53,460 nucleotides of DNA from Pseudonocardia bannensis (lineage in GTDB: Bacteria; Actinomycetota; Actinomycetes; Mycobacteriales; Pseudonocardiaceae), in the NCBI RefSeq assembly GCF_012911875.1, contig NZ_JAAXKZ010000025.1:1-53460 (forward strand), read 5' to 3'. The notes beneath the pieces were generated by a model. The model ran no database searches. It worked only from the letters and a program-made list of their open reading frames with translations, and was not told where the DNA came from. The translations under genes and the position numbers were made by a program. Positions 1 through 8,906 of the stretch are shown one piece after another (within the stretch, counting starts at the first letter, position 1; every line of letters begins with the position of its first letter).

Positions 1-1079
<1,079 letters not shown>

Positions 1080-1193
1080 GTCCAGTTTCCGGGCCATGGC
1101 GTCACCGTACCGTTCGGGGCCGGACCAGTCGTCTCGAGCACTGTGCGTGGTGGCTCTCGTCACCCGCTCGTATGGCGAGGTACCCGAAAAGAA

Positions 1194-1222
1194 GGGGGCG
1201 GACGGCTCTGCCGTCCGCCCCC
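1194..1222 (-). terminator. Intrinsic terminator after ccr
   Basis: A perfect 13-bp GC-rich stem (GGGGGCGGACGGC and its complement) closes a TCT loop. Read on the minus strand it is followed by a TTCTTTT tract. It starts 12 bases past the ccr stop codon and also separates ccr from the coiled-coil gene downstream, so it should end the ccr transcript. The U-rich tail makes it one of the few textbook terminators in the window. Confidence 0.85.
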
Positions 1223-1234
1223 TTCGGGCAGGGC

Positions 1235-2566
1235 TCAGACGCCGCGGAAGCGGTTGATCGCGTCGAGGTGCCGTTCACGCTTCTCGGTGTCGACGACGCC
1301 AAGGCCCTCCTGCGGGGCGAGGCAGAGCACGCCGACCTTGCCCTGGTGGGTGTTCTGGTGCACGTCGAGTGCGGCCTGGCCGGTCTCGGCGAGCGGGTAG
1401 ACCCGCGACAGCGTCGGGTGGATGAGGCCCTTGGCGATGAGCCGGTTGGCCTCCCACGCCTCGCGATAGTTCGCGAAGTGCGAGCCGACGATCCGCTTGA
1501 GGTTCATCCACAGGTAGCGGTTGTCGTACTGGTGCTCGTAGCCCGAGGTGGACGCGCACGTGACGATCGTGCCGCCCTTGCGGGTGACGTAGACGCTGGC
1601 GCCGAAGGTCTCCCGGCCCGGGTGCTCGAAGACGATGTCGGGGTCGTCGCCGCCGGTCAGCTCACGGATCTTGGCCCCGAAGCGCTTCCACTCCTTGGGG
1701 TCCTGGTTGTGCTCGTCCTTCCAGAACCTGTACCCCTCGGCGCTGCGGTCGATGACCAGCTCCGCGCCCATCTTGCGGCAGATGTCCGCCTTCTCCGGCG
1801 AGGAGACGATGCACACCGGGGTTGCACCGCCGTTGAGGGCGAACTGGGTCGCGTAGGAGCCGAGGCCGCCCGAGGCACCCCAGATCAGGACGGTGTCGCC
1901 CTGCTTCATGCCGGCGCCGTTGCGGGAGACCAGCTGGCGGTAGGCGGTGGAGTTCACCAGCCCGGGGCTGGCGGCCTCCTCCCAGGTGAGGTGCTCGGGC
2001 TTGGGCATGAGCTGGTTCGACTTCACCAGCGCCAGCTCGGCGAGACCGCCGAAGTTGGTCTCGAAGCCCCAGATGCGCTGCTCCGGATCCATCATCGTGT
2101 CGGAGTGACCGTCGGGGCTCTCCAGCTCGACCGACAGGCAGTGCGCGACGACGCGGTCGCCGGGCTTCCACGCGTTGACGCCCGGCCCGGTGCGCACGAC
2201 GACGCCGGCCAGGTCGGAGCCCACGATGTGGTACGGCAGGTCGTGCCGGCTGGCCAGCGGAGAGGTCCGGCCGTAGCGCTTGAGGAACCCGAACGTCGAC
2301 AGCGGCTCGAAGATCGAGGTCCACACGGTGTTGTAGTTGATGGCACTGGCCATCACGGCGACGAGCGCCTCCCCGGGGCCGACCTCGGGGGTCGCGACCT
2401 CGTCGAGGTGCAGGCTCTTGCGCGGGTCCTTGTCCCGCGAGGCCAGTCCCTCGAACATCGTCACCTCGTCGGCGTGGACGGTGACGCCCTGGTAGTGCTC
2501 CGGGACGGGCAGCGCGCCTACGGCGTCGTACTGCTCGGCGAGGATGGCGTCGAGGATCTCCTGCAC
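1235..2566 (-). CDS. ccr: Crotonyl-CoA carboxylase/reductase
   Basis: This 443-residue cytosolic enzyme carries out NADPH-dependent reductive carboxylation of crotonyl-CoA to ethylmalonyl-CoA, the key step of the ethylmalonyl-CoA pathway and a source of extender units. It is a medium-chain dehydrogenase/reductase with a nucleotide-binding segment WGASGGLGSYA at about 229-239. The CO2-holding residues known from Kitasatospora Ccr all appear with a constant two-residue offset: Asn79 (in INYNT), Phe168-Glu169 (GFET) and His363 (GSHFANY). The GTG start at 2566 is chosen because GGAGG lies six bases upstream; the longer frame from 2617 would begin inside the promoter. Its neighbours are an epimerase, a thiolase and MeaB, all of acyl-CoA metabolism. 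An operator-like palindrome overlaps its promoter and a terminator follows it. Confidence 0.96.
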   Translation of the reverse strand: MQEILDAILAEQYDAVGALPVPEHYQGVTVHADEVTMFEGLASRDKDPRKSLHLDEVATPEVGPGEALVAVMASAINYNTVWTSIFEPLSTFGFLKRYGRTSPLASRHDLPYHIVGSDLAGVVVRTGPGVNAWKPGDRVVAHCLSVELESPDGHSDTMMDPEQRIWGFETNFGGLAELALVKSNQLMPKPEHLTWEEAASPGLVNSTAYRQLVSRNGAGMKQGDTVLIWGASGGLGSYATQFALNGGATPVCIVSSPEKADICRKMGAELVIDRSAEGYRFWKDEHNQDPKEWKRFGAKIRELTGGDDPDIVFEHPGRETFGASVYVTRKGGTIVTCASTSGYEHQYDNRYLWMNLKRIVGSHFANYREAWEANRLIAKGLIHPTLSRVYPLAETGQAALDVHQNTHQGKVGVLCLAPQEGLGVVDTEKRERHLDAINRFRGV

Positions 2567-2605
2567 GGCTGGCCTCCGATGGCTGAAGTCGTGGTGTCCT
2601 GCTGC

Positions 2606-2637
2606 GTTATATACCAAACCCTACTGCTCAGTATGGT
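2606..2637 (-). promoter_or_regulatory. ccr promoter with palindromic operator
   Basis: Bases 2618-2637 (ACCCTACTGCTCAGTATGGT) form a dyad with perfect TACTG/CAGTA inner arms and a single mismatched pair (2621/2634) over 20 bp. On the minus strand a TATAAC-like -10 (2606-2611) lies directly next to it, so a bound protein would cover the core promoter about 40-70 bases upstream of the ccr start. The size and symmetry suit a TetR-type repressor; which protein binds is not shown by the window. Confidence 0.6.
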
Positions 2638-2765
2638 ATCCGTGAAGTCTTAACGGACAGACAGCGGCCAGGTCATGGTGACCCATGCCACCTCAGGACA
2701 CCCCGTCTGAACGGACTTGATTTCGCAGTTCACCGCATCAGGGTGAGCACCCGGGCGGAACCGGT

Positions 2766-2797
2766 CCGTCCCCGGCCGGCTGCGTGGCCGGGGACGG
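2766..2797 (-). terminator. Hairpin after the epimerase gene
   Basis: A perfect 12-bp stem (CCGTCCCCGGCC with its complement) closes an 8-base loop and begins 8 bases after the epimerase stop codon. There is no T tract. It may stop transcription entering the ccr promoter or stabilise the 3' end of the message. Confidence 0.6.
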
Positions 2798-2805
2798 AAG
2801 GCACG

Positions 2806-3270
2806 TCAGTGTGAACCCGCGGCCGCCGGCTCGACGAGCTCGAGCAGGACGCCACCGGCGTCCTTCGGATGCACGAAGTTGATCCGTGAGTCGGCGGTGC
2901 CACGGCGCGGCTCGTCGTAGAGCAGCCGCAGCCCCTTCGCGCGCAGGGCGGCGCACGCGGCGTCGATGTCGGTCACCCGGTACGCCATCTGCTGGATGCC
3001 AGGGCCGTTGCGGTCCAGGAACTTGCCGATCGGCGAGTCGGCACGCAGCGGCGCCAGCAGTTGCACCGCGGCGCCGGCGTCGCCCGGTGCCGAGAGCATC
3101 GCCTCGCGGACGCCCTGCTCCTCGTTCGTCTCGGTGTGTGTGGCGACCAGGCCCAGGGTGTCGGAGTACCAGGCGATGGCCTCGTCCAGGTCCGCCACCG
3201 CGATGCCGACGTGGTCCACCGCCGTGACCAGCGAAGTCAGGGCGTTCTGATCAGCTGTCGTGTCCGTCAT
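2806..3270 (-). CDS. mce: Methylmalonyl-CoA epimerase
   Basis: This 154-residue vicinal-oxygen-chelate (glyoxalase-fold) enzyme interconverts the 2R and 2S forms of methylmalonyl-CoA, and probably ethylmalonyl-CoA. Its two babab modules start at VDHVGIAVADLDEAIAWY (about 18-35) and at MAYRVTDIDAACAALR (about 95-110). His20, Gln70 and a C-terminal Glu in LLELVEP fit three metal ligands of the Propionibacterium enzyme. The spot that holds His there (LHHMAW) reads IQQMAY here. The start at 3270 (MTDTT) leaves a full-length protein; a frame from 3312 would only add an Arg-rich leader. The gene diverges from the thiolase gene and precedes ccr on the same strand, with a hairpin between them. The activity fits the ccr/MeaB context. 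Confidence 0.92.
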   Translation of the reverse strand: MTDTTADQNALTSLVTAVDHVGIAVADLDEAIAWYSDTLGLVATHTETNEEQGVREAMLSAPGDAGAAVQLLAPLRADSPIGKFLDRNGPGIQQMAYRVTDIDAACAALRAKGLRLLYDEPRRGTADSRINFVHPKDAGGVLLELVEPAAAGSH

Positions 3271-3398
3271 GGCCGGAAATGTAACCGCGGCGGGACGTGT
3301 GCGTGCTCTCACTCCACCTCTCCGCTCCGACGGGGCGTCGGACCTGCGTGCGCAGGTATGGTCACCGCGTTCCGCCGTCGCAGTCGCTGGAGGTCGAA

Positions 3399-4592
3399 GT
3401 GTCCGGATCCGTCATCGTCGCCGGTGCCCGTACTCCCATGGGACGGCTGCTCGGCTCGCTCAAGGGTTTCTCCGGGGCGCAGCTGGGCGGGGTCGCCATC
3501 AAGGCTGCGCTCGAGCGCGCCGGGGTCGCGCCCGAGCAGGTCCAGTACGTCATCATGGGCCAGGTCCTGACCGCCGGGGCCGGTCAGATCCCCGCCCGCC
3601 AGGCCGCGGTCGCGGCCGGCATCCCGATGAACGTCCCCGCGCTGACCATCAACAAGGTGTGCCTGTCCGGCATCGACGCGATCGCGCTGGCCGACCAGCT
3701 GATCCGTGCGGGCGAGTTCGACATCGTCGTCGCGGGTGGCCAGGAGTCGATGACCCAGGCGCCGCACCTGCTCGCCAAGTCGCGCGAGGGCTTCAAGTTC
3801 GGCGACGTCTCGATGCAGGACCACATGTCCTACGACGGCCTGTTCTGCGCGTTCGACCAGGTCGCGATGGGTGCGTCCACCGAGAAGTACAACGCTCGCT
3901 ACGAGCTGACCCGCGCCGAGCAGGACGAGTTCGCGGCGCGTTCGCACCAGCGTGCGGCTGCCGCGGCCAAGAACGGCGTGTTCGCCGAGGAGATCGCCCC
4001 GGTGGAGATCCCGCAGCGCAAGGGCGACCCGGTCGTCTTCGATACCGACGAGGGCGTGCGCGGCGACACCACCGCGGAGAGCCTGGGCAAGCTGCGCCCG
4101 GCGTTCTCCTCCGACGGCACCATCACCGCCGGTTCGGCGTCGCAGATCTCCGACGGGGCCGCGGCTGTCGTCGTCATGAGCAAGGCGAAGGCCGAGGAGC
4201 TCGGCCTGAGCTGGCTGGCCGAGATCGGCGCGCACGGTGTCGTCGCCGGACCGGACGCGAGCCTGCACGAGCAGCCGGCGAACGCGATCGAGGTCGCCTG
4301 CAGCAAGGAGGGCATCAGCCCGTCCGACCTCGACCTCGTCGAGATCAACGAGGCGTTCGCCGCCGTGGGCGTGGTCTCGGCGCGCAAGCTCGGCATCGCC
4401 GACGACAAGGTCAACGTCAACGGCGGCGCCATCGCACTGGGGCACCCGATCGGCATGTCCGGTGCGCGGATCGCGCTGCACCTGGCCCTCGAGCTGCGTC
4501 GCCGCGGCGGCGGTGTGGGCGCGGCCGCGCTGTGCGGCGGCGGTGGCCAGGGCGACGCGCTGGTGCTCCGGGTCCCGGCGTCGGCGAGCTGA
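3399..4592 (+). CDS. Acetyl-CoA C-acetyltransferase (thiolase)
   Basis: This 397-residue cytosolic thiolase joins two acetyl-CoA into acetoacetyl-CoA, or does the reverse cleavage. The catalytic cysteine is Cys88 in NKVCLSGID. The family EINEAF motif is present, as are the [10 protein letters not shown] histidine loop and a C-terminal second cysteine in [11 protein letters not shown]. The GTG start at 3399 has GGAGG five bases upstream and gives the usual N-terminus [13 protein letters not shown]; the frame from 3297 would add an unrelated leader. MeaB follows after 22 bases on the same strand, so the two are probably cotranscribed. Together with ccr and the epimerase they form an acetoacetyl-CoA to ethylmalonyl-CoA set. 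A beta-ketoadipyl or longer-chain substrate is possible but less likely. Confidence 0.95.
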   Translation: MSGSVIVAGARTPMGRLLGSLKGFSGAQLGGVAIKAALERAGVAPEQVQYVIMGQVLTAGAGQIPARQAAVAAGIPMNVPALTINKVCLSGIDAIALADQLIRAGEFDIVVAGGQESMTQAPHLLAKSREGFKFGDVSMQDHMSYDGLFCAFDQVAMGASTEKYNARYELTRAEQDEFAARSHQRAAAAAKNGVFAEEIAPVEIPQRKGDPVVFDTDEGVRGDTTAESLGKLRPAFSSDGTITAGSASQISDGAAAVVVMSKAKAEELGLSWLAEIGAHGVVAGPDASLHEQPANAIEVACSKEGISPSDLDLVEINEAFAAVGVVSARKLGIADDKVNVNGGAIALGHPIGMSGARIALHLALELRRRGGGVGAAALCGGGGQGDALVLRVPASAS

Positions 4593-4614
4593 CTCCGGCC
4601 GAGGAGCTTTCGAC

Positions 4615-5586
4615 ATGGCACCGCAGCTCGACCCGGGCGACCTCGTCGTCCGGGCCCAGCGCGGTGAGCCCCGGGCCGTCGCGCGGTTGATCTCGCTGGT
4701 GGAGAACGCCGGCCCGCAACTGCGCGACGTCGCCGCGGCGCTCGCCCCGCACACCGGCCGAGCGCAGGTCGTGGGGTTGACCGGTTCCCCGGGCGTCGGC
4801 AAGTCGACGTCGACGTCCGCCCTGGTCGGTGCGCTGCGCAAGCAGGGCAAGCGGGTCGGCGTGCTGGCTGTCGACCCGTCCTCGCCGTTCTCCGGGGGCG
4901 CATTGCTCGGGGACCGCGTGCGCATGCAGGAGCACGCCACCGATGACGGCGTCTTCATCCGGTCGATGGCCACCCGGGGGCACCTGGGCGGGCTGGCCTG
5001 GTCGACCCCGCAGGCGCTGCGGGTACTCGACGCAGCCGGATGCGACGTGGTGCTCATCGAGACGGTCGGGGTCGGCCAGTCCGAGATCGACGTCGTCTCG
5101 TTGGCGGATACGACCATCGTGCTGCTGGCACCCGGGATGGGCGACGGCGTGCAGGCGGCCAAGGCGGGCATCCTCGAGATCGCCGACGTCTTCGTCGTCA
5201 ACAAGGCCGACCGGGACGGTGCCGACCAGACGGTGCGGGACCTGAAGTACATGATCTCGCTCGGCGACCGGCGCTCGCCGGACGGCGCCGCGTGGACGCC
5301 GCCGATCCTCAAGACCGTCGCGGCACGGGGTGAGGGCGTCGAGGATGTCGTGGCCGCGATCGACTCGCACCGCGACTGGATCGACCGTAGTGGTGAGCGG
5401 GACCGCCGCCGGCTGCAGCGGGCGGAGTCGGAGATCCAGGCCATCACCCTCGAGCAGGTGCGGGCCCGGCTGGGTGACGTCGGCGGCTCGGCCGCCCTGC
5501 CGGAGCTCGCAAAGCGCGTGGTCGCCGGCGAACTCGACCCGTACCGCGCGGCCGACGAACTGATCGCCGCCGTCGGCTCCGGCTGA
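4615..5586 (+). CDS. meaB: MeaB-type G-protein chaperone of acyl-CoA mutase
   Basis: This 323-residue P-loop GTPase of the MeaB/ArgK (SIMIBI) family guards and loads B12-dependent methylmalonyl-, ethylmalonyl- or isobutyryl-CoA mutase. Walker A is GSPGVGKST at 57-65, followed by VDPSSPFSGGALLGDRVRM (switch region), the ETVGVGQSE box and the guanine-specifying NKAD. A C-terminal dimerisation arm follows. The ATG start has GAGGAG eight bases upstream and lies 22 bases past the thiolase stop. No mutase gene is present in the window, so its client is encoded elsewhere. The context suggests it serves the methyl/ethylmalonyl-CoA route. Confidence 0.94.
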   Translation: MAPQLDPGDLVVRAQRGEPRAVARLISLVENAGPQLRDVAAALAPHTGRAQVVGLTGSPGVGKSTSTSALVGALRKQGKRVGVLAVDPSSPFSGGALLGDRVRMQEHATDDGVFIRSMATRGHLGGLAWSTPQALRVLDAAGCDVVLIETVGVGQSEIDVVSLADTTIVLLAPGMGDGVQAAKAGILEIADVFVVNKADRDGADQTVRDLKYMISLGDRRSPDGAAWTPPILKTVAARGEGVEDVVAAIDSHRDWIDRSGERDRRRLQRAESEIQAITLEQVRARLGDVGGSAALPELAKRVVAGELDPYRAADELIAAVGSG

Positions 5587-5622
5587 CCAGCTTCCACCGG
5601 CCGCTCCTCCCCGAGACCGCCG

Positions 5623-6765
5623 TCAGGCCGGGCCGGTCGCGGCCCGGTCGAGCCGGCTGTGCACGCGGCGCGAGCCGATCCGTTCGGCCAGCAGCCGCGC
5701 CGAACGGGCGTGCTCCGCCGCCTCGGCCGCTTCGCCGTGGGCCGCCAAGGCGATCGCCAACTCGGCCTGGAGAGCGGCGCGCTCCCGGACCGGGCCGGCG
5801 CCCCCCGCCACGACCTCGTCCAACTGCGTGATCGCCGCGGAGTCACCCAGGCCGGCCAGGGCGGCGCAGCGCCACCGGTGCACGCCGTCGTAGTCGAGCG
5901 CGAGGCCGGGCCGAACGACGTCGGGTGTCGCGGCGCCGCTGGTGCGCGCAGCCCGTTCGGCGGCGTCGAAGGCACGGCGCGAGCCGGCCAGGTCGCCGGC
6001 GGCAGCCCGGGCCCTGCCCAAGGCCGCGGCCGTCCACGCGGTGCCGGGCTCGTCCTGCGCCGGGTCGAGCAGCTCCGCCGCCGCGCCGGTTCGGCCCAGC
6101 TCGACGAGCACCGCCGCCAGGCCGGCGAGGGACTGTGCCAGCAGATCGGGCTCCTCCGCCTCCCGGGCCGCGGCGCGAGCGCGGTCGTGTTGCGCCCAGG
6201 CCTCGTCGGGCCGGTCGCGGTCGAGGGCCTGCCACCCGGCGAGCAGTGCCGCCTCGGCGAGCACCGCGGCGACCGCTCGTCGCCGGGGGGCCGCCGTGGT
6301 GTGCACGAGCAGCCGGTCCAGCTGCTCGACCTGGGCGCGTACGGTGTCGGCGGTGCCGGCGGCGCCCAGCCGGACGTCGAGCCGCCGGGTCGCCACGAGC
6401 TGGGCGCGCAGCAGGGACACGGCCGCCTCGTCCACGGCGTCGGCCTCGTCGAGCAGCGTGCGGAGCCTGCCGGCGGGCCCGGCGTCGTCACCCTCGCCCG
6501 CCGGCGTCGTGGGTTCGAACCCGAACGAGACCTCCGCGCGCCCGTAGAGCTCGGCGAGCAACCGCCGATACGGCGGCTCGGGGAGGGAGTGGCCGTTCTC
6601 CCAGCGGGAGAGCTGGGTCTTGAGGCTGGCCGGTGCGGCCGTCGGTGCTCCGCGGACCCGGCCGAGGGCGGCCAGCTCCCGGGCCGCGTCGGCCTGCGAC
6701 CAGCTCTTCTCGAGGCGGGCCGCACGCAGGGCGGCGCCGGGGCCTGCGTCCTGCTCGGTGCTCAT
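5623..6765 (-). CDS. XRE-family transcriptional regulator with TPR-like region
   Basis: The 380-residue protein has an N-terminal lambda-repressor-type helix-turn-helix at about 8-75 (ALRAARLEKSWSQADAARELA, then SRWENGHSLPEPPYRRLLAELYG). About 280 residues of Ala/Arg/Glu-rich helical pairs follow, resembling tetratricopeptide-like repeats (for example AEEPDLLAQSLAGLAAVLVELGRTG). This architecture is common among Streptomyces-type regulators whose helical part senses a peptide or a protein partner. The start MSTEQD at 6765 is preferred over 6825, because the longer frame would translate through the GTCAAC-containing repeat that is probably its own operator. Its ligand and targets are unknown. 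Confidence 0.85.
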   Translation of the reverse strand: MSTEQDAGPGAALRAARLEKSWSQADAARELAALGRVRGAPTAAPASLKTQLSRWENGHSLPEPPYRRLLAELYGRAEVSFGFEPTTPAGEGDDAGPAGRLRTLLDEADAVDEAAVSLLRAQLVATRRLDVRLGAAGTADTVRAQVEQLDRLLVHTTAAPRRRAVAAVLAEAALLAGWQALDRDRPDEAWAQHDRARAAAREAEEPDLLAQSLAGLAAVLVELGRTGAAAELLDPAQDEPGTAWTAAALGRARAAAGDLAGSRRAFDAAERAARTSGAATPDVVRPGLALDYDGVHRWRCAALAGLGDSAAITQLDEVVAGGAGPVRERAALQAELAIALAAHGEAAEAAEHARSARLLAERIGSRRVHSRLDRAATGPA

Positions 6766-6795
6766 GCGGCCATGTTGTCGGTGCCCCGCCGTAGT

Positions 6796-6826
6796 GTCAA
6801 CGGTGTTGACGCAACACATCGTCAAC
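6796..6826. promoter_or_regulatory. GTCAAC repeat operator
   Basis: GTCAAC-GGT-GTTGAC (6796-6810) is a perfect inverted repeat. A third half site GTCAAC follows at 6821-6826, facing the second across 10 bases. The array lies 31-61 bases upstream of the XRE gene start and just before a divergent small frame, a typical place for autoregulation. The binding protein is inferred. Confidence 0.5.
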
Positions 6827-6847
6827 GCCGAGTGGTGGGAGCGGTGG

Positions 6848-7048
6848 ATGGATCCGATGACGTGTTCGGTGTGCGTGATGGCGGGATCCGCAGGCGGCGG
6901 TCTCGCGGCCTACTGCGTCGGGCGACGACGAGCGGCCCGGAGGCGCCGACGGCGGGCGGGCCGGCGGTCCGGCCCGGGGCAGACGATGCGGTCCTGGCCG
7001 GGCGGCGGCGGCCCTGGACATCACCCGCACGACCGTGGCCGGCGGTGA
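6848..7048 (+). CDS. Small Cys/Arg-rich hypothetical protein
   Basis: The frame encodes 66 residues starting MDPMTCSVCVMAGSAGGGLA. It has a CxxC pair, a short Gly/Ala-rich hydrophobic stretch and a strongly basic tail ([16 protein letters not shown]). It is divergent from the XRE gene across the GTCAAC repeats, with a weak purine-rich stretch (GGTGGGAGCGG) upstream. The Arg-rich tail could be an artefact of high GC, so the call is tentative. No function is recognised. Confidence 0.35.
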   Translation: MDPMTCSVCVMAGSAGGGLAAYCVGRRRAARRRRRRAGRRSGPGQTMRSWPGGGGPGHHPHDRGRR

Positions 7049-7058
7049 TCGGGGTGGC

Positions 7059-7562
7059 TCAGCCGAAGTCGCCTGCGGCCCGGCGGACCTTGCCCAGCAG
7101 GTCGGTGAGCTGGCCCTCCTGGGCCGGCGAGAGCCCGTGCAGGCCGAAGTTCACGTCGGTCACCGACTTGGTCGCGTCCTCCAGGAGGTTCACGCCGTCC
7201 TCGGTGATCTCGACCAGTGTGGCGCGGCGGTCCGTCGGGTGCGGGACGCGGCGCACGAGGCCGTCGGCCTGCAGCCGGTCGACGATGTTGGTGACGCTCG
7301 TCGGGTGCAGTTGCAGCCGCTCGCCCATCACGCGCATGGGCAACCGGCCGCTCCGGGAGAAGTTGAGCAGCACCAGCGCCTCGTACCGGGCGAAGGTCAG
7401 CCCGTGCGGCTTCAGCGCGCCGTCCACGGCGGAGAGCAGGATCTGCTGCACCCGCATCACGCTGGTCACCGCCGCCATCGTTCCGCTCGGTCCGATGCGC
7501 TCGGACCACAGCTGCGCAGCCCGGGAGATCGGGTCGAACGGCAGCGGGTCGTGGGACGCCAT
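7059..7562 (-). CDS. MarR-family transcriptional regulator
   Basis: This 167-residue winged-helix dimeric regulator has a recognition helix in LQLHPTSVTNIVDRLQADGLV and a wing with PTDRRATLVEIT (about 95-135). Helices at both ends form the dimer interface. The start at 7562 (MASHDPLPF) fits the family length; upstream sequence in the same frame is low-complexity Pro/Arg and antisense to neighbouring genes. The divergent gene is a thiamine-binding-type protein beginning 126 bases away. MarR proteins usually repress a neighbouring gene in response to small aromatic ligands or oxidants; the target here is not evident. Confidence 0.9.
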   Translation of the reverse strand: MASHDPLPFDPISRAAQLWSERIGPSGTMAAVTSVMRVQQILLSAVDGALKPHGLTFARYEALVLLNFSRSGRLPMRVMGERLQLHPTSVTNIVDRLQADGLVRRVPHPTDRRATLVEITEDGVNLLEDATKSVTDVNFGLHGLSPAQEGQLTDLLGKVRRAAGDFG

Positions 7563-7688
7563 GGCACGGGACGCTAGCAGTGCGCCCGGGTGACCAGGGC
7601 GGGCGCGGCGGGTGACAGGGCCGTGAGGAGGCCCGCGGTGATCCACGTCGGGTCGCGCTCGGGGCGGGCGGTGCGGCAGGCTGCCCCC

Positions 7689-7994
7689 ATGCTCGTTGCC
7701 TTCAGTGTCGCGCCTTCGGGCGGTGGGTCGGACAGCGTCGGGGACGTGGTGGCGGAAGCGGTGCGGGTGGTCCGGGAATCCGGATTGCCCAACGAGACCA
7801 CCTCCATGTTCACCACGATCGAGGCCGAGACGTGGGACGAGGCCATGGACGTGGTGAAGCGGGCGGTGGAAGCCGTGCAGGCTCGCGCCCCACGGGTGAG
7901 CCTGGTGCTCAAGGCCGACATCCGCCCGGGATTCAGCGGCCAGTTGCAGGCCAAGGTGGAGCGCGTCGAGCAGGCCCTCGGCGAGGACGCGTGA
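7689..7994 (+). CDS. Thiamine-binding-type protein (MTH1187/YkoF family)
   Basis: The 101-residue protein begins [21 protein letters not shown] and continues [26 protein letters not shown]. It has the ferredoxin-like fold pattern and the xxTTIEGEWDEVM-type core of the MTH1187/DUF77 family, whose members bind thiamine or its precursor in the cytosol. The start at 7689 removes a 33-residue basic leader present in the longer frame from 7590. The gene is downstream of the divergent MarR gene, with an alpha/beta hydrolase gene after it on the same strand; cotranscription is possible. Ligand identity is family knowledge, not seen here. Confidence 0.85.
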   Translation: MLVAFSVAPSGGGSDSVGDVVAEAVRVVRESGLPNETTSMFTTIEAETWDEAMDVVKRAVEAVQARAPRVSLVLKADIRPGFSGQLQAKVERVEQALGEDA

Positions 7995-8014
7995 CCGGGC
8001 TCGTGGGGTCGCCG

Positions 8015-8059
8015 TCGGACACGGCGCCGTGGGGTACGGCGCCATCGGATACGGGGCCG
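8015..8059. repeat. Three degenerate 15-bp tandem units
   Basis: TCGGACACGGCGCCG, TGGGGTACGGCGCCA and TCGGATACGGGGCCG follow one another between the thiamine-binding-type gene and the hydrolase gene. The copies differ by a few bases. They end 23 bases before the hydrolase start and may affect its leader. No protein-coding reason is evident. Confidence 0.6.
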
Positions 8060-8082
8060 GCGAGCGTCGGTGGGGAGGCTCC

Positions 8083-8802
8083 ATGACCGGCTTCGTCCTG
8101 GTCCACGGGGCCTGGCACGCCGGGTCGTGCTGGGCGGGGGTGGCGGCGGAGCTCACCGCCCGGGGCCACCAGGCCCTCGCGGTGGACCTGCCCGCCGACA
8201 AGCCGGGCCTGGGTGCCGGCGCCTACGCCGACACGGTCCTCGACGCGGTCGCAACCCTGCCGGACGCCGAGCCGCTGGTGCTGGTCGGGCACTCGCTGGG
8301 CGGGCTCACCGTCCCGGTGGTGGCCGAGCGGCTCGGCCCGGAACGGGTACGGGCACTGGTGCTCGTCGCGGCCCTCGTGCCCAGGCCGGGGCTGTCCTAC
8401 AACGACCAGCTGCGCGCCGATCGTTCGATCATGGCGCCCGGTTTCGGGGTGGGACAGGAGCGGCACGAGGACGGGACGACCTCATGGTCGGCGGCGGCCG
8501 CGGTGTCCGGGCTCTACCGGTACGTCGACGCCGAGGTCCCGGCCGACGAGGTGGGGGCCGCGGTCGGGCGGCTGCGCCGTCAGGCCTGGGACATCGGCAG
8601 GGAGATCACGCCCCTGACCGCGTGGCCCGCGGTCCGCACGGTGTCGGTGGTCTGCGCCGATGACCGTGTGGTCGACGCCGGTTGGTCGCGTCGGGCGGCG
8701 GCCGAGATCGGAGCCGAGGTGGTCGAACTGGCGGGTGGCCACTTCCCGATGCTCACCCGGCCCGCCGAGCTGTCCGACGTGCTGGTCGCCGCCGGCGGCT
8801 GA
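8083..8802 (+). CDS. Alpha/beta-fold hydrolase
   Basis: This 239-residue cytosolic hydrolase has the oxyanion segment VLVHGAWHAGSCW near the start, the nucleophile elbow GHSLGG with Ser71, an acid in VCADDRVV and the catalytic His in AGGHFPML. That order and length match the EstC/salicylate-esterase-like family (plant MES-like). The ATG at 8083 follows GGGGAGG and is preferred to 8029, whose frame would translate the 15-bp repeats. The substrate is unknown; esters or small lactones are typical for the family. Confidence 0.88.
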   Translation: MTGFVLVHGAWHAGSCWAGVAAELTARGHQALAVDLPADKPGLGAGAYADTVLDAVATLPDAEPLVLVGHSLGGLTVPVVAERLGPERVRALVLVAALVPRPGLSYNDQLRADRSIMAPGFGVGQERHEDGTTSWSAAAAVSGLYRYVDAEVPADEVGAAVGRLRRQAWDIGREITPLTAWPAVRTVSVVCADDRVVDAGWSRRAAAEIGAEVVELAGGHFPMLTRPAELSDVLVAAGG

Positions 8803-8906
8803 GCGCGCGGCCTCGCGGTCCGGGCCGGAGACGACGACGGCCGGCGCCACCCTGGACCGACATCCGGGGTGACACCGGCCGGCGCCGACGTCGTTGTGGC
8901 GTCAGC

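Noticed and set aside
3309..6725. 1138-codon minus-strand frame
   Set aside because: It covers thiolase, MeaB and the XRE gene in shadow frames, has low-complexity composition and no recognisable domain.
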